DNA of 64,000 bases from Flavobacteriaceae bacterium (lineage in GTDB: Bacteria > Bacteroidota > Bacteroidia > Flavobacteriales > Flavobacteriaceae). Of this stretch, positions 34,946-45,623 are shown piece by piece. The DNA lies in contig PALG01000029.1 in the NCBI GenBank assembly GCA_002707025.1, positions 186,001 through 250,000 on the forward strand, read 5' to 3'. Both the position numbers and the translations under genes were made by a program. Within the stretch, counting starts at the first letter, position 1. Every line of letters starts with the position of its first letter. The notes beneath the pieces are model-generated. The model saw only the letters and a list, made by a program, of their open reading frames with translations. It was not told where the DNA came from and ran no database searches.

Positions 34946-35827
34946 TCATTTTTTAAAACCGTCAATAAAGGCATCGATCTTGGCTTGAAGCTCCTCACTC
35001 ACATTCACTAAAGGCAACCGTAACGTATCTTCACAGATTCCCAATTTATGGAATACCGCTTTAATTCCGGCAGGGTTTCCTTCCGCAAAAATATAATCGA
35101 TTGCTGGAGCGATGGCATAATGTATCTTGTAGGCTTCGGTTACCTTGCCTTCCAAGCCTAAACGGATCATGGTAGAGAATTGTTTTGGGAAGCCTTCCCC
35201 AATCACTGAAATCACTCCGGCCCCGCCCGCCAAAACCATAGGCAGTGCAATCATGTCATCTCCAGAAATCACCAAAAACCCTTGAGGGGTCGCATCAATC
35301 ATGCGCATGGCCTGTACCATATCCCCTGCCGCTTCCTTAATCGCTATGATGTTTTCAAAATCGTGTGCCAAACGTGCCACTGTATTGGGAAGCATGTTGC
35401 TCGCTGTACGACCGGGTACGTTATACAATATGATGGGTTTCGGGCTCACTTTCGCGATAGCGGCAAAATGTTGGTAAATTCCTTCCTGTGTAGGTTTGTT
35501 GTACATGGGGGATACCGAAAGGATAGCCGTAAAAGCCGATAAATCGCTAGATTGCAATTCGGAAATTACCGCCTGAGTATCATTGCCCCCTACCCCTAAA
35601 ACAAGTGGTAATCGATTGTTATTGGCTTCAATAACGGTTTGTATCACTAGCTTTTTCTCTTCTTTGGAAAGCACCACACTTTCCCCCGTGGTTCCTAACA
35701 CTACCAAGTAATCAATACCGTTTTCTATCTGAAAATTCACTACACGCTTCAGTGCCGCTACATCTACTTCTTGCTGCGATGTAAAAGGGGTTACAAGTGC
35801 GACGCCAGTTCCAATCAATTCTTTCAT
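34946..35827 (-). CDS. dapA: 4-hydroxy-tetrahydrodipicolinate synthase DapA
   Basis: 293 residues. Condenses pyruvate with aspartate semialdehyde, the committed step to diaminopimelate and lysine. The class I aldolase barrel shows [11 protein letters not shown], the [13 protein letters not shown] motif (Thr pair), [14 protein letters not shown] (catalytic Tyr) and the Schiff-base Lys in [11 protein letters not shown]. dapF, a later step of the same pathway, lies at 50151-50927. Its stop is preceded by the DUF6913 gene 1 nt upstream, so both are in one transcript. Confidence 0.96.
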   Translation of the reverse strand: MKELIGTGVALVTPFTSQQEVDVAALKRVVNFQIENGIDYLVVLGTTGESVVLSKEEKKLVIQTVIEANNNRLPLVLGVGGNDTQAVISELQSSDLSAFTAILSVSPMYNKPTQEGIYQHFAAIAKVSPKPIILYNVPGRTASNMLPNTVARLAHDFENIIAIKEAAGDMVQAMRMIDATPQGFLVISGDDMIALPMVLAGGAGVISVIGEGFPKQFSTMIRLGLEGKVTEAYKIHYAIAPAIDYIFAEGNPAGIKAVFHKLGICEDTLRLPLVNVSEELQAKIDAFIDGFKK

Positions 35828-36343
35828 TTATATTTTATTGAGAAGGGTTAAATATTTTTTTAATTCTTTTTCAAATCCAGAAATATCAGTTATGGGAAGA
35901 TGGATCAATAAGTCGAACAAACGGCTATCACCACCCGGAAAACCTACTTTAAACTTAGCATTACTTTCAGAAACCAACAAATCCAAAAAACGATGGGTTC
36001 CCGAGTACCAACCTATCAACACATCAAAATCCTGCTGTAAAAAGTCGATTGCATTTTGATTTTCAATTTCCCCTTTCCAGTTAAAATCTTTATGGTAAAC
36101 CTGATTTTGCCTAAGACTGGGCAACTTTTTCTTCGCCTCCAAAAAAGAGAACACTTTCACATCTTTGGGAGGTAAGGAAAGACTTTTTGAAAAATCGTAC
36201 AACTTATCAAAGTCCTGAAGGGCTTTTTCATCTACTAGAAAACCCAACGTCCTTAAAGGGGCATTTATTTCTGAAAGGTCCCTTTGCTTCAGGTTTTTCT
36301 CTAAGTGTTTCCGAAGGGATCGTTGCTTTAATTTTTCAAACAT
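35828..36343 (-). CDS. DUF6913 family protein
   Basis: 171 residues, cytosolic, matching a flavobacterial family of unknown function (DUF6913). Basic N-terminal helix (KLKQRSLRKHLEKNLKQRD), then an alternating alpha/beta core with conserved VLIGWYSGTHRFLDLLV and FKVGFPGGDSRLFDLLIHLP, which suggest an enzyme-like fold with a Gly/Asp-rich loop. It directly precedes dapA (TAA and ATG separated by 0 nt) and is conserved beside it in relatives as I remember, but no function is known. Confidence 0.75.
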   Translation of the reverse strand: MFEKLKQRSLRKHLEKNLKQRDLSEINAPLRTLGFLVDEKALQDFDKLYDFSKSLSLPPKDVKVFSFLEAKKKLPSLRQNQVYHKDFNWKGEIENQNAIDFLQQDFDVLIGWYSGTHRFLDLLVSESNAKFKVGFPGGDSRLFDLLIHLPITDISGFEKELKKYLTLLNKI

Positions 36344-36398
36344 TCTAGAACGTCGATTGATTTACAAAATTACAAGATTCGAGACAAAAAAGAGACCG

Positions 36399-38444
<2,046 letters not shown>

Positions 38445-38449
38445 TTATA

Positions 38450-38484
38450 AACAAAAAAAGGCCGTCTTTTAAGACGACCTTCTT
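38450..38484 (-). terminator. Terminator of the LOG-family gene
   Basis: Stem CGTCTT/AAGACG (38463-38468 / 38471-38476) extended by AGG/CCT with one mismatch; T-run on the minus strand. About 90 bp past the stop codon of the LOG gene. Confidence 0.7.
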
Positions 38485-38571
38485 TCAAAATTCAAATGAA
38501 AAAAATTATCAACAATCAATAATTCTTTATTTTTTTAACAAATATGTTAAAAAATATAATTTCAGGAATAA

Positions 38572-39162
38572 TCAAGCTCTCTCAGGATTGAGCCATTTGG
38601 GAAGTTTTGGGGATTTAAATTGTTCCATCTTTTCCAGAAGTTTTTCTATGGAATCGGAAACCAAAAGCAGTTCGTAGTTTTCCATGGAAAGAAACCCTTT
38701 TCGGACCATGGTTTCCAAAAGTTGCAGCAAGTCATCGTAAAAATGATTGGTGTTTAAAAGCCCAACAGGTTTGGAGTGCAACCCCAACTGAAGCCAGGTA
38801 AGGATTTCAAAAAGCTCTTCTAAAGTACCCATCCCCCCAGGCAATGCAATAAAACCATCACTTTCCTGCTGCATGCGAAGTTTTCGCTCGTGCATGTTTT
38901 CGGTAGTTATCAATTCGGAAAGCCCTAAATGCACCACTTCCTTTTTCTTTAGAAATTCGGGGATAATGCCTACAACATGCCCGTGGTGATCTAAAACCGA
39001 TTGTGCCAAAACACCCATGATCCCAATCTTTGCAGCCCCATACACCAAGGTAATTTCTTTTTCAGCAAAGGTTTTCCCCAATTCAGTTGCAGCTTGGGAT
39101 ATTGCAATATCGTTGCCTTCACTGCTTCCGCAAAACACACATATTTTTTCAAGCTTATTCAT
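38572..39162 (-). CDS. LOG family protein (cytokinin riboside 5'-monophosphate phosphoribohydrolase-like)
   Basis: 196 residues of the TIGR00730/LOG family, a Rossmann-like fold long misnamed lysine decarboxylase. Motifs: ICVFCGSSEGND, LVYGAAKIGIMG, and the signature FIALPGGMGTLEELFEILTW with PGGxGTxxE and catalytic Glu. Family members remove ribose-phosphate from modified AMP; physiological role in flavobacteria unknown. Starts 8 nt inside the prmC stop and follows a GNAT-prmC pair. Confidence 0.9.
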   Translation of the reverse strand: MNKLEKICVFCGSSEGNDIAISQAATELGKTFAEKEITLVYGAAKIGIMGVLAQSVLDHHGHVVGIIPEFLKKKEVVHLGLSELITTENMHERKLRMQQESDGFIALPGGMGTLEELFEILTWLQLGLHSKPVGLLNTNHFYDDLLQLLETMVRKGFLSMENYELLLVSDSIEKLLEKMEQFKSPKLPKWLNPERA

Positions 39163-40012
39163 CTAGACTACATTTCAACATTCGGTCTTTTCCGAAGAGA
39201 TCTTGCTTCAGGATACACCTTTTAAACCCTTCATTTTGAAGCAACTCTATTAACTCCTCACTAAGATACTCATTTATTTCGAAGTATAGCGCTCCTCCAG
39301 AGGTAAGCTGTTTTTTGGCTAAATGCGCTATTTTTTGGTAATACCGAAGGGGGTCTTCATCATCTACATAGAGCGCCGTATGAGGTTCGTAATTCAAAAC
39401 ATTTTTTTGCATAGCCTTCTTCTCGGACTCACGTACATACGGCGGATTGGAAATAATAACGTCATAAGATTTCGGGAGACTATCTGCTTGTAAAATGTCC
39501 CTTTCAAAGAAATCGATTTCTACTTGATTGTGCTGAGCATTCTCTTCCGCAACCCCTAAAGCTTTCTTGGAGACATCCAACGCCGAAATGTTTGCCCAAT
39601 GGAGCTTTTTAGCCAAAGACACTGCGATACAGCCCGAACCGGTCCCAATATCCAGCAGTTCCAAGCTTTCCGATTTATGGTTTTTGTACTCCTGAACCAC
39701 CCAATCTACCAACTCTTCGGTTTCGGGGCGGGGAATCAAAACATAGGGGGACACCTTGAAAGGGAGTCCGTAGAACTCCGTTTCCTCCAGGATATACTGA
39801 ATGGGTTCACTTTTTTTCAATCGATTTAAACAACCATGAATCATAATACTCTCCCCCATACTCACCTCCTCTTTAAGACTGGCCAAGGTTTTCGACTTGG
39901 AAAAACCAAACTCCTTTTGCACGATCATAAAAAAGAACATGTCGATTTCTTCGGAAGAGAAAATCCCCTTTAATTCTTCTTGAAAGTTTTTTTTAATCTC
40001 TTGTAGTGTCAT
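39155..40012 (-). CDS. prmC: Release factor glutamine methyltransferase PrmC
   Basis: 285 residues. Methylates the Gln of the GGQ motif of class I release factors. The SAM-binding motif LDIGTGSGCIAVSLAK and the catalytic NPPY motif in VIISNPPYVRESEKKAM are present, with PRPETEELVDWVV in the substrate-binding N-terminal part. Overlaps the GNAT gene by 4 nt (ATGA) and the LOG gene by 8 nt, so it is a three-gene operon. Confidence 0.95.
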   Translation of the reverse strand: MTLQEIKKNFQEELKGIFSSEEIDMFFFMIVQKEFGFSKSKTLASLKEEVSMGESIMIHGCLNRLKKSEPIQYILEETEFYGLPFKVSPYVLIPRPETEELVDWVVQEYKNHKSESLELLDIGTGSGCIAVSLAKKLHWANISALDVSKKALGVAEENAQHNQVEIDFFERDILQADSLPKSYDVIISNPPYVRESEKKAMQKNVLNYEPHTALYVDDEDPLRYYQKIAHLAKKQLTSGGALYFEINEYLSEELIELLQNEGFKRCILKQDLFGKDRMLKCSLDE

Positions 40013-40500
40013 GGTTGTAAGGTTAAGATCATATTAACGCCACAGGCATGGTGACCGGTATCGCCCATGGGGCCTTCCAAATATTGGAAACCGTATTTTC
40101 TATATAATTTTTGAGCCTCATGCATGTAGTCCATGGTTTCAAGGTAACATTGTTCAAAACCGAATTTTTGAGCCTCCCGCAAACAGGTGTCGATCATTTT
40201 TGTGCCCAAACCCCTTCCCCTGGCTTCTGGCAAAAAATACATTTTCTGAAGTTCACAGACGTTGCCTTCATAATTGGCCAATTGTGCAATTCCGCCTCCT
40301 CCAATAATACTACCGTTCTCTTCTAACACAAAATAAGCAGCTCGGGGCGATTGATACGTTTCAAACATACAGTCTAGGGCTGCATCTGCATACGCAGTCC
40401 CTACTTTTGGTACATTGAAGTCTTCCAAGACCGATCGAATAATTCTGGCAATGTGAGGGTTATCTGCTTTTTGAATCAACCGAATGATAGGGGCATTCAT
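40009..40500 (-). CDS. GNAT family N-acetyltransferase
   Basis: 163 residues, GNAT fold. Acetyl-CoA-binding pyrophosphate loop LPEARGRGLGTKMIDT (Q/RxxGxG/A pattern), followed by EAQKFGFEQCYLETMDYMHEAQKLYRKYGF, the typical beta-alpha tail; the N-terminal half has the IGGGGIAQL strand. Substrate unknown. First gene of an operon with prmC, and it could act on a small molecule or on an N-terminal residue. Confidence 0.85.
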   Translation of the reverse strand: MNAPIIRLIQKADNPHIARIIRSVLEDFNVPKVGTAYADAALDCMFETYQSPRAAYFVLEENGSIIGGGGIAQLANYEGNVCELQKMYFLPEARGRGLGTKMIDTCLREAQKFGFEQCYLETMDYMHEAQKLYRKYGFQYLEGPMGDTGHHACGVNMILTLQP

Positions 40501-40517
40501 AACTCAATTTTTACTTG

Positions 40518-40525
40518 TACTTTTG
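40518..40525 (+). promoter_or_regulatory. -7 promoter box of ribD
   Basis: TACTTTTG, exact TAnnTTTG match, ending 4 nt before the GTG start of ribD, another near-leaderless arrangement. The -33 TTG is not at standard spacing. Confidence 0.5.
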
Positions 40526-40529
40526 AACT

Positions 40530-41573
40530 GTGAAGATACACCAAAAATATATGATGCGTTGCATCGAATTGGCTAAAAATGGGCTAGGAACCACCTATCC
40601 TAACCCTTTGGTGGGCTGTGTCATCGTTCACGAGCAAAAGATCCTTGGCGAAGGATGGCACTACCAAGCGGGGAGACCCCATGCCGAAGTGAATGCCATT
40701 AAAAGCGTAACCCAAAAAAAGCTGTTACAAGAGGCTACACTGTATGTAAGTTTGGAGCCCTGTAGTCATTTTGGAAAAACCCCTCCTTGCGCTCACCTAA
40801 TCATTGAGAAAGGAATTAAAAAAGTAGTGATAGGTAGTTTGGATCCGAACCCCCTAGTAGCAGGTAAGGGAATTCAAAAACTGAAGGAGGCAGGATGTGA
40901 GGTGATTGTTGGGGTCTTGCAGAAAGAGTGTGATACGCTAAACAAACGCTTCTTTACCTTTCACCGAAAAAAAAGGCCCTATGTATTTTTAAAATGGGCT
41001 GAAAGTCAAGACGTTTTTATCGCCCCAAAAAGCAGAAACGAACAAAAACCGGTTTGGATTACCAACTCTTTTTCAAGGCAACGAGTCCATAAAATGAGAG
41101 CAGAGGAGCAGGCCATTTTAGTGGGCACCCAAACCGTACTCATGGACAACCCTAGCCTTACCACCAGGGATTGGGAGGGCCATTCGCCGCTACGGGTTAT
41201 TTTGGACAAAAATTTACGCATTCCTAAAACCGCTCATGTTTTTGATGAAACCGTTCCCACACTGGTTTTTTCTGAAAAAGCGGCAGAAAATAGTAGTCAT
41301 GTAACGTATCAAGTGATTGATTTTTCCAAAGATGTAGCCACCCAAATACTTTCTGTCCTTTATGATAAAAACATACAAAGCCTTATGGTAGAAGGGGGCG
41401 CACAAACCCTTCAAACCTTTATCGATGAAAATCTGTGGGATGAAGCTTTTGTGTTTAAAGGGCCTGTTTCTTTTACGGAAGGCATCAAAGCCCCTACAAT
41501 AAACGGAACCCTAATTCATCAGGATAGTTTAAAAGAAGACCAATTGTTTCATTTCAAAAACCCTGAATCTTGA
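40530..41573 (+). CDS. ribD: Bifunctional riboflavin biosynthesis deaminase/reductase RibD
   Basis: 347 residues from the GTG at 40530 (MKIHQKYMMRCIELAKNG); the ATG at 40548 is an alternative but would drop conserved residues. N-terminal cytidine-deaminase-like domain has the zinc ligands in RPHAEVNAI and LEPCSHFGKTPPCAHLI. The C-terminal reductase (about 145-347) has VFLKWAESQDVFI and LMVEGGAQTLQTFI. It performs steps two and three of riboflavin synthesis. Its stop overlaps the TTG of the next gene. Confidence 0.95.
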   Translation: MKIHQKYMMRCIELAKNGLGTTYPNPLVGCVIVHEQKILGEGWHYQAGRPHAEVNAIKSVTQKKLLQEATLYVSLEPCSHFGKTPPCAHLIIEKGIKKVVIGSLDPNPLVAGKGIQKLKEAGCEVIVGVLQKECDTLNKRFFTFHRKKRPYVFLKWAESQDVFIAPKSRNEQKPVWITNSFSRQRVHKMRAEEQAILVGTQTVLMDNPSLTTRDWEGHSPLRVILDKNLRIPKTAHVFDETVPTLVFSEKAAENSSHVTYQVIDFSKDVATQILSVLYDKNIQSLMVEGGAQTLQTFIDENLWDEAFVFKGPVSFTEGIKAPTINGTLIHQDSLKEDQLFHFKNPES

Positions 41574-42442
41574 CCGCTTTACTTTTAAGCATCCTTTCTT
41601 CGACCCTCATTTTTGTGGTTTTTAAACTCTTTAGCCGCTTTAAGGTAAATACCTTGCAGGCCATTGTGGTCAATTATTTTGTCGCCTGCGGAACGGGCTT
41701 GTTGTTGTACGACGGTGAAATCGTCCTTCAAAAAATCCCGGAATATCCTTGGTTTTTATATGCACTGGCCTTAGGAAGCCTATTTATTGGTATTTTCAAT
41801 TTAATGGCCTGGACCACGCAACGTAGTGGGTTGTCGGTAGTTTCGGTAGCGACCAAAATGAGTGTGGTAGTTCCAATTCTCTTTGGATTGTTATACTACG
41901 GGGAAAGCCTTGGAGCCATTAAATTAGTAGGAATTCTTCTAGCGCTAGTTGCTGTCTACCTGGCTTCGGTCAAGACCAAAAGCGGACTACCAATAGACCG
42001 AAAAAACATTCTCTACCCTGCCATGGTGTTTTTGGGAAGCGGGGTAATAGACACCTCCATCAAATATCTTGAAAATACTTATGTAGAAAATAACGAAGTA
42101 CCCCTATTCTCTTCAACGGTATTTTTTTCTGCAGCGGTCATAGGAATTAGCATTCTTTTCATTCAAAAAATTAGAGGCGTTTTCATTTTTCAATGGAAAA
42201 ACCTTTTAGGAGGCATTGCCCTTGGAGTCCCGAATTTCTTTTCCATTTATTTTTTGGTTCAGGCATTAAAAAGTGGGGTTCTGGAAAGTTCGGGAATATT
42301 CACGGTAAATAATGTAGGGATTGTGATGTTTTCTACCCTTTTGGGAATTGTACTTTTTAAGGAAAAACTTTTATGGAAAAACTGGCTGGGAATTGTACTT
42401 GCGGTGATTAGTATTTACCTTGTAGCCCTGGCAAAATTATAA
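41570..42442 (+). CDS. EamA/DMT-superfamily transporter
   Basis: 290 residues starting at TTG (41570) that overlaps the ribD stop (TTGA), indicating translational coupling; no ATG is available before the first helix. Ten hydrophobic helices in two halves of five, as in the 10-TM drug/metabolite exporter family. Recognisable features are a first helix LLSILSSTLIFVVFKLFSR, the GLLYYGESLGAIKLVGILLALVAVYLA pair and the matching LLGIVLFKEKLLWKNWLGIVLAVISIYLVAL pair near the end. Substrate unknown; the operon partners are ribD and yigZ, but no flavin transport function follows from that. Confidence 0.85.
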   Translation: MTALLLSILSSTLIFVVFKLFSRFKVNTLQAIVVNYFVACGTGLLLYDGEIVLQKIPEYPWFLYALALGSLFIGIFNLMAWTTQRSGLSVVSVATKMSVVVPILFGLLYYGESLGAIKLVGILLALVAVYLASVKTKSGLPIDRKNILYPAMVFLGSGVIDTSIKYLENTYVENNEVPLFSSTVFFSAAVIGISILFIQKIRGVFIFQWKNLLGGIALGVPNFFSIYFLVQALKSGVLESSGIFTVNNVGIVMFSTLLGIVLFKEKLLWKNWLGIVLAVISIYLVALAKL

Positions 42443-43053
42443 TGGAAAAAGACACGTACAAAACCCTTTTAAAACCTTCCAAGGAAGTTCTTTTTAAAGA
42501 TCGCGGCAGTAAGTTTTTTGGGTATGCGTTTCCAGTTACTTCGGAAGAGGCCATCAAAGAACATCTAGAAGACCTAAAAAAACAGCATTACAATGCGAGG
42601 CATTGGTGCTATGCCTGGCAACTCGGAAAGGCCTACGAACAGTATCGTGCCAATGACGATGGAGAGCCCAGCAACAGTGCGGGAATGCCTATTTACGGGC
42701 AATTGCAATCGTTTGGAGTCACCAACACTTTAGTAGTGGTGGTTCGTTATTTTGGCGGTACGAAGCTTGGGGTTGGCGGATTGATACAGGCGTATAAAAC
42801 CACGGCGCAAATGGCACTTGAGGCCTCAAAAATTAAAGAAAAAACGATAGACGAAACCTTCCTCCTCACTTTCGAATATCCCGAAATGAATACCGTAATG
42901 CGAATCATTAAAGAGGAAAATCTACAGATTATAGACCAAAAATTGGAATTGAATTGTGAAATTCAGATTTCCGTGAGACTAAAAGAAGCAGAAAAAATTT
43001 TTCAACTATTTGAAAATACCTACAAAGTTTCAGTAAAAAAAATGGAAGATTAG
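42442..43053 (+). CDS. yigZ: YigZ/IMPACT family protein
   Basis: 203 residues. The UPF0029/IMPACT fold with the conserved core ARHWCYAWQLG, NDDGEPSNSAGMPIYGQL and VVVRYFGGTKLGVGGLIQAYK, plus the C-terminal ferredoxin-like domain (about 135-203). The family binds nucleotides or ribosomal partners; the eukaryotic homologue inhibits GCN2, the bacterial function is not settled. ATG overlaps the upstream stop (TAATG); the stop overlaps the stop of the convergent thioesterase gene. Confidence 0.9.
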   Translation: MEKDTYKTLLKPSKEVLFKDRGSKFFGYAFPVTSEEAIKEHLEDLKKQHYNARHWCYAWQLGKAYEQYRANDDGEPSNSAGMPIYGQLQSFGVTNTLVVVVRYFGGTKLGVGGLIQAYKTTAQMALEASKIKEKTIDETFLLTFEYPEMNTVMRIIKEENLQIIDQKLELNCEIQISVRLKEAEKIFQLFENTYKVSVKKMED

Positions 43054-43448
43054 CCTTTCAGTTTTTCCAATAAATATTCTGGAGCCCTTCTAATTTTTTG
43101 AGTGGGCGTATCTATAAAAACCAAGGTGGTGTTAGCTGTCACCAATAACTGATTTTCAGCATTAAAAATCTCGTAATAAAATTCAATTTTAACTGTAGGA
43201 ATATTCTCTAAAGTAGTGATAACGGTAATTTCATCGTCATATCGTGCGGGAGCCTTGTATTGAATATGCAATTCGGTTACGGGTAACTGAATATTATTTT
43301 CCTCCATCCAACGGTAGGAAAAGCCTAATTCCCTGAGCCATTCGGTTCTCCCTTGTTCAAGGTATAGCGGGTAGTTACCGTAATACACGACCCCCATTTG
43401 ATCGGTCTCCCCATAACGTACCCGAATTTTTGTACTCGTCTTTTTCAT
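43050..43448 (-). CDS. YbgC-type acyl-CoA thioesterase
   Basis: 132 residues, hotdog fold of the YbgC/FadM type. N-terminal strand RVRYGETDQMGVVYYGNYPLYLEQGR has the catalytic Asp-x-x-x-x-(V/Y)-x-x-x-x-Y pattern, then WLRELGFSYRWMEE and the beta strands TTLVFIDTPTQKIRRAPEYLLEKLK. Hydrolyses short-to-medium acyl-CoA; Tol-Pal-associated YbgC is the paralogue. Cytosolic. Stop codon overlaps that of yigZ by 4 nt. Confidence 0.88.
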   Translation of the reverse strand: MKKTSTKIRVRYGETDQMGVVYYGNYPLYLEQGRTEWLRELGFSYRWMEENNIQLPVTELHIQYKAPARYDDEITVITTLENIPTVKIEFYYEIFNAENQLLVTANTTLVFIDTPTQKIRRAPEYLLEKLKG

Positions 43449-43657
43449 AAATAGTTAGGATAAAAAAGGAACTTTTTTTGTAGCTTTATACAAGTTGAAG
43501 TATGGGAAAAAAAAATTAGAAATTCAATACCCATTTCATTTTTTTTTTCATTTTTTTGTTCACATATTTGCAGTGTTAAGAAAATGTTAGCGAAGCATCT
43601 TTTTCGTTCCATTCTTGGCCGCATTTTTAACTAACTAAAACTTCTATTAAAAGAACT
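43449..43657. promoter_or_regulatory. Intergenic region upstream of dnaA
   Basis: About 209 bp between the divergent thioesterase gene and dnaA. It is A/T-rich with several T-runs and holds CATATTTG (7 of 8 to TAnnTTTG) about 90 bp before the dnaA ATG. I found no cluster of DnaA boxes of the TTATCCACA type, so no replication origin is evident here. Confidence 0.3.
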
Positions 43658-45085
43658 ATGAGTAAAACTGCCGAAACAGTTTGGAGCAATTGTTTGTCCT
43701 TTATTGAAGATAATATATCGACACAAGCTTACAAAACTTGGTTTGAGCCCATTAAGGCAGTAAAACTCAATGAAAACGCCCTTAGCATACAAGTTCCCAG
43801 CAAGTTTTTTTACGAATGGCTAGAGGAGCATTATGTGAAGTTATTAAAAGTTGCCCTAACCAAAGAATTAGGAACACAGGCCAAATTGGTGTACATCATT
43901 AAAATGGAGAACACCTATGGCAACAAACAACCCTTTACGGAAAAAATCCCCAGTTCCAACAGAAGCCAGGTAAAAGACCAAGAAGTTGATGTTCCCATTA
44001 AAAACAAAAGCCCCGAGCTAAAAAACCCTTTTGTAATCCCGGGAATCCGTAATGTAAAAATTGAGTCGCAACTCAATCCCAATTACAGTTTCGATAATTT
44101 TCTGGAAGGCGAATCCAATCGTTTGGCAAGATCGGCAGGTTATGCCGTAGCCAATAAGCCCGGAGGCACTTCCTTTAACCCCTTATTGATTTTTGGAGGA
44201 GTTGGTTTAGGGAAAACCCACCTCGCCCATGCTATTGGGGTGGAGATTAAGGAAAAATATCCAGAAAAGACCGTTTTATATATTTCCGCGGAAAAATTTA
44301 CACAACAGTACATCGAATCGGTAAAAAAGAACAACCGGAATGATTTCATCCATTTTTACCAAATTATCGACGTGCTTATAGTAGATGATATTCAGTTGCT
44401 TTCGGGGAAAGCAGGAACCCAAGATGTGTTTTTCCATATCTTTAACCACTTGCACCAAAATGGGAAACAGGTCATACTTACCAGCGATAAAGCACCGGTA
44501 GACATGATCGATATTGAACAACGTTTGTTATCCCGTTTTAAGTGGGGGCTTTCCGCAGAATTGAATCACCCAGATTACGACACCCGTGTGGCGATTATTA
44601 AAAATAAGCTTTACCGCGACGGAGTTGAAATGCCCGAAGACATCATCGAGTTTTTGGCCAATAATATCAAAACCAACATCAGGGAGCTGGAAGGCGCTAT
44701 TATTTCATTAATTGCGCATTCGTCTTTCAACAAAAGGGAAATTACGATAGACCTTGCCAAAAAGATTGTTGACAATTACGTTAAACACACCAAGCGCGAA
44801 GTCTCCATAGATTACATTCAAAAAGTAGTAAGTGAATACTTCCAGATGGATGTAGAAACCCTTCAGTCTAAAACCCGTAAAAGACATATTGTACAAGCTA
44901 GGCAACTGGCCATGTTCTTTGCCAAAAAATTCACTAAAGCTTCTTTGGCTTCTATTGGATCGCAAATTGGACAAAGGGACCATGCTACTGTATTACACGC
45001 ATGCAAAACCGTAGACAATCTTTCCAGTACCGATAAACAGTTTCGAAAGTATGTTGACGATCTCAATAAAAAATTAACACTATAA
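43658..45085 (+). CDS. dnaA: Chromosomal replication initiator DnaA
   Basis: 475 residues. Domain I about 1-80 (ETVWSNCLSFIEDNI), variable linker, AAA+ domain with Walker A FGGVGLGKTHLAHAIG and Walker B VLIVDDIQLLSGK, then domain IV with the DnaA signature IGSQIGQRDHATVLHACKTV, which contacts the DnaA box. It initiates chromosome replication. Stands alone, with its own terminator; the origin itself is not identified here. Confidence 0.97.
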   Translation: MSKTAETVWSNCLSFIEDNISTQAYKTWFEPIKAVKLNENALSIQVPSKFFYEWLEEHYVKLLKVALTKELGTQAKLVYIIKMENTYGNKQPFTEKIPSSNRSQVKDQEVDVPIKNKSPELKNPFVIPGIRNVKIESQLNPNYSFDNFLEGESNRLARSAGYAVANKPGGTSFNPLLIFGGVGLGKTHLAHAIGVEIKEKYPEKTVLYISAEKFTQQYIESVKKNNRNDFIHFYQIIDVLIVDDIQLLSGKAGTQDVFFHIFNHLHQNGKQVILTSDKAPVDMIDIEQRLLSRFKWGLSAELNHPDYDTRVAIIKNKLYRDGVEMPEDIIEFLANNIKTNIRELEGAIISLIAHSSFNKREITIDLAKKIVDNYVKHTKREVSIDYIQKVVSEYFQMDVETLQSKTRKRHIVQARQLAMFFAKKFTKASLASIGSQIGQRDHATVLHACKTVDNLSSTDKQFRKYVDDLNKKLTL

Positions 45086-45087
45086 TA

Positions 45088-45113
45088 AGTCCCGCTCCAA
45101 GCGGGATTTTTTA
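45088..45113 (+). terminator. Rho-independent terminator after dnaA
   Basis: Perfect 6-bp stem CCCGCT/AGCGGG (45091-45096 / 45100-45105, extended by T/A), 3-nt loop and a T6 run. The next gene starts 11 nt after the T-run. Confidence 0.85.
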
Positions 45114-45123
45114 ATTTTAGGCT

Positions 45124-45582
45124 ATGAAGAAAACAAGAGTACTCATGGTGTGCCTGGGGAATATTTGCAGGTCTCCCTTAGCGGAAGGTATTTTAAAATC
45201 GAAAGTAGACAGTTCGAAGGTAGTTGTCGAATCTGCTGGTACCGGAGGTTGGCATGTAGGGGAAAAACCCGACGAAAGAAGCATTGATGTAGCACGAAAG
45301 CATGGATTGGATATTACCGATCAGCGAGGGCGTAAGTTTTCTGCTTATGATTTTGAAAACTTCGACTATATTTTTGTCATGGATAATTCCAACTATCGCG
45401 ATGTTGTAACATTAGCCAATACAGAAGAAGAAAAGGAAAAAGTACAGTTAATTCTAGAAGAAATCTTTCCTGGAGATAATGTGGATGTACCCGACCCCTA
45501 TTATGGTGGCAACCAAGGTTTTGAAAATGTATACCAAATGCTAAATGAAGCCTGCGAAAAGATTGCAAATAGGCTTCAATAA
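45124..45582 (+). CDS. Low-molecular-weight protein-tyrosine phosphatase
   Basis: 152 residues. Active-site P-loop VCLGNICRSPLAEG (C-x5-R-S) at residues 9-18, with the general-acid Asp in VPDPYYGGNQGFENVY. Complete, normal length. Dephosphorylates tyrosine in the cytosol; in bacteria often linked to polysaccharide kinases, but none is nearby. Start is 4 nt after a TAATTTTA -7-like box, so the mRNA could be leaderless. The ATG at 45124 directly follows the dnaA terminator. Confidence 0.92.
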   Translation: MKKTRVLMVCLGNICRSPLAEGILKSKVDSSKVVVESAGTGGWHVGEKPDERSIDVARKHGLDITDQRGRKFSAYDFENFDYIFVMDNSNYRDVVTLANTEEEKEKVQLILEEIFPGDNVDVPDPYYGGNQGFENVYQMLNEACEKIANRLQ

Positions 45583-45623
45583 TGCATTTAATTTTTTTCT
45601 TATCTTTAAGAAAAATCACTTCT

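Noticed and set aside
43449-43657. Replication origin next to dnaA
   Set aside because: No cluster of DnaA boxes or long A/T-rich 13-mers was seen; only one poor match (TTATACAAG).
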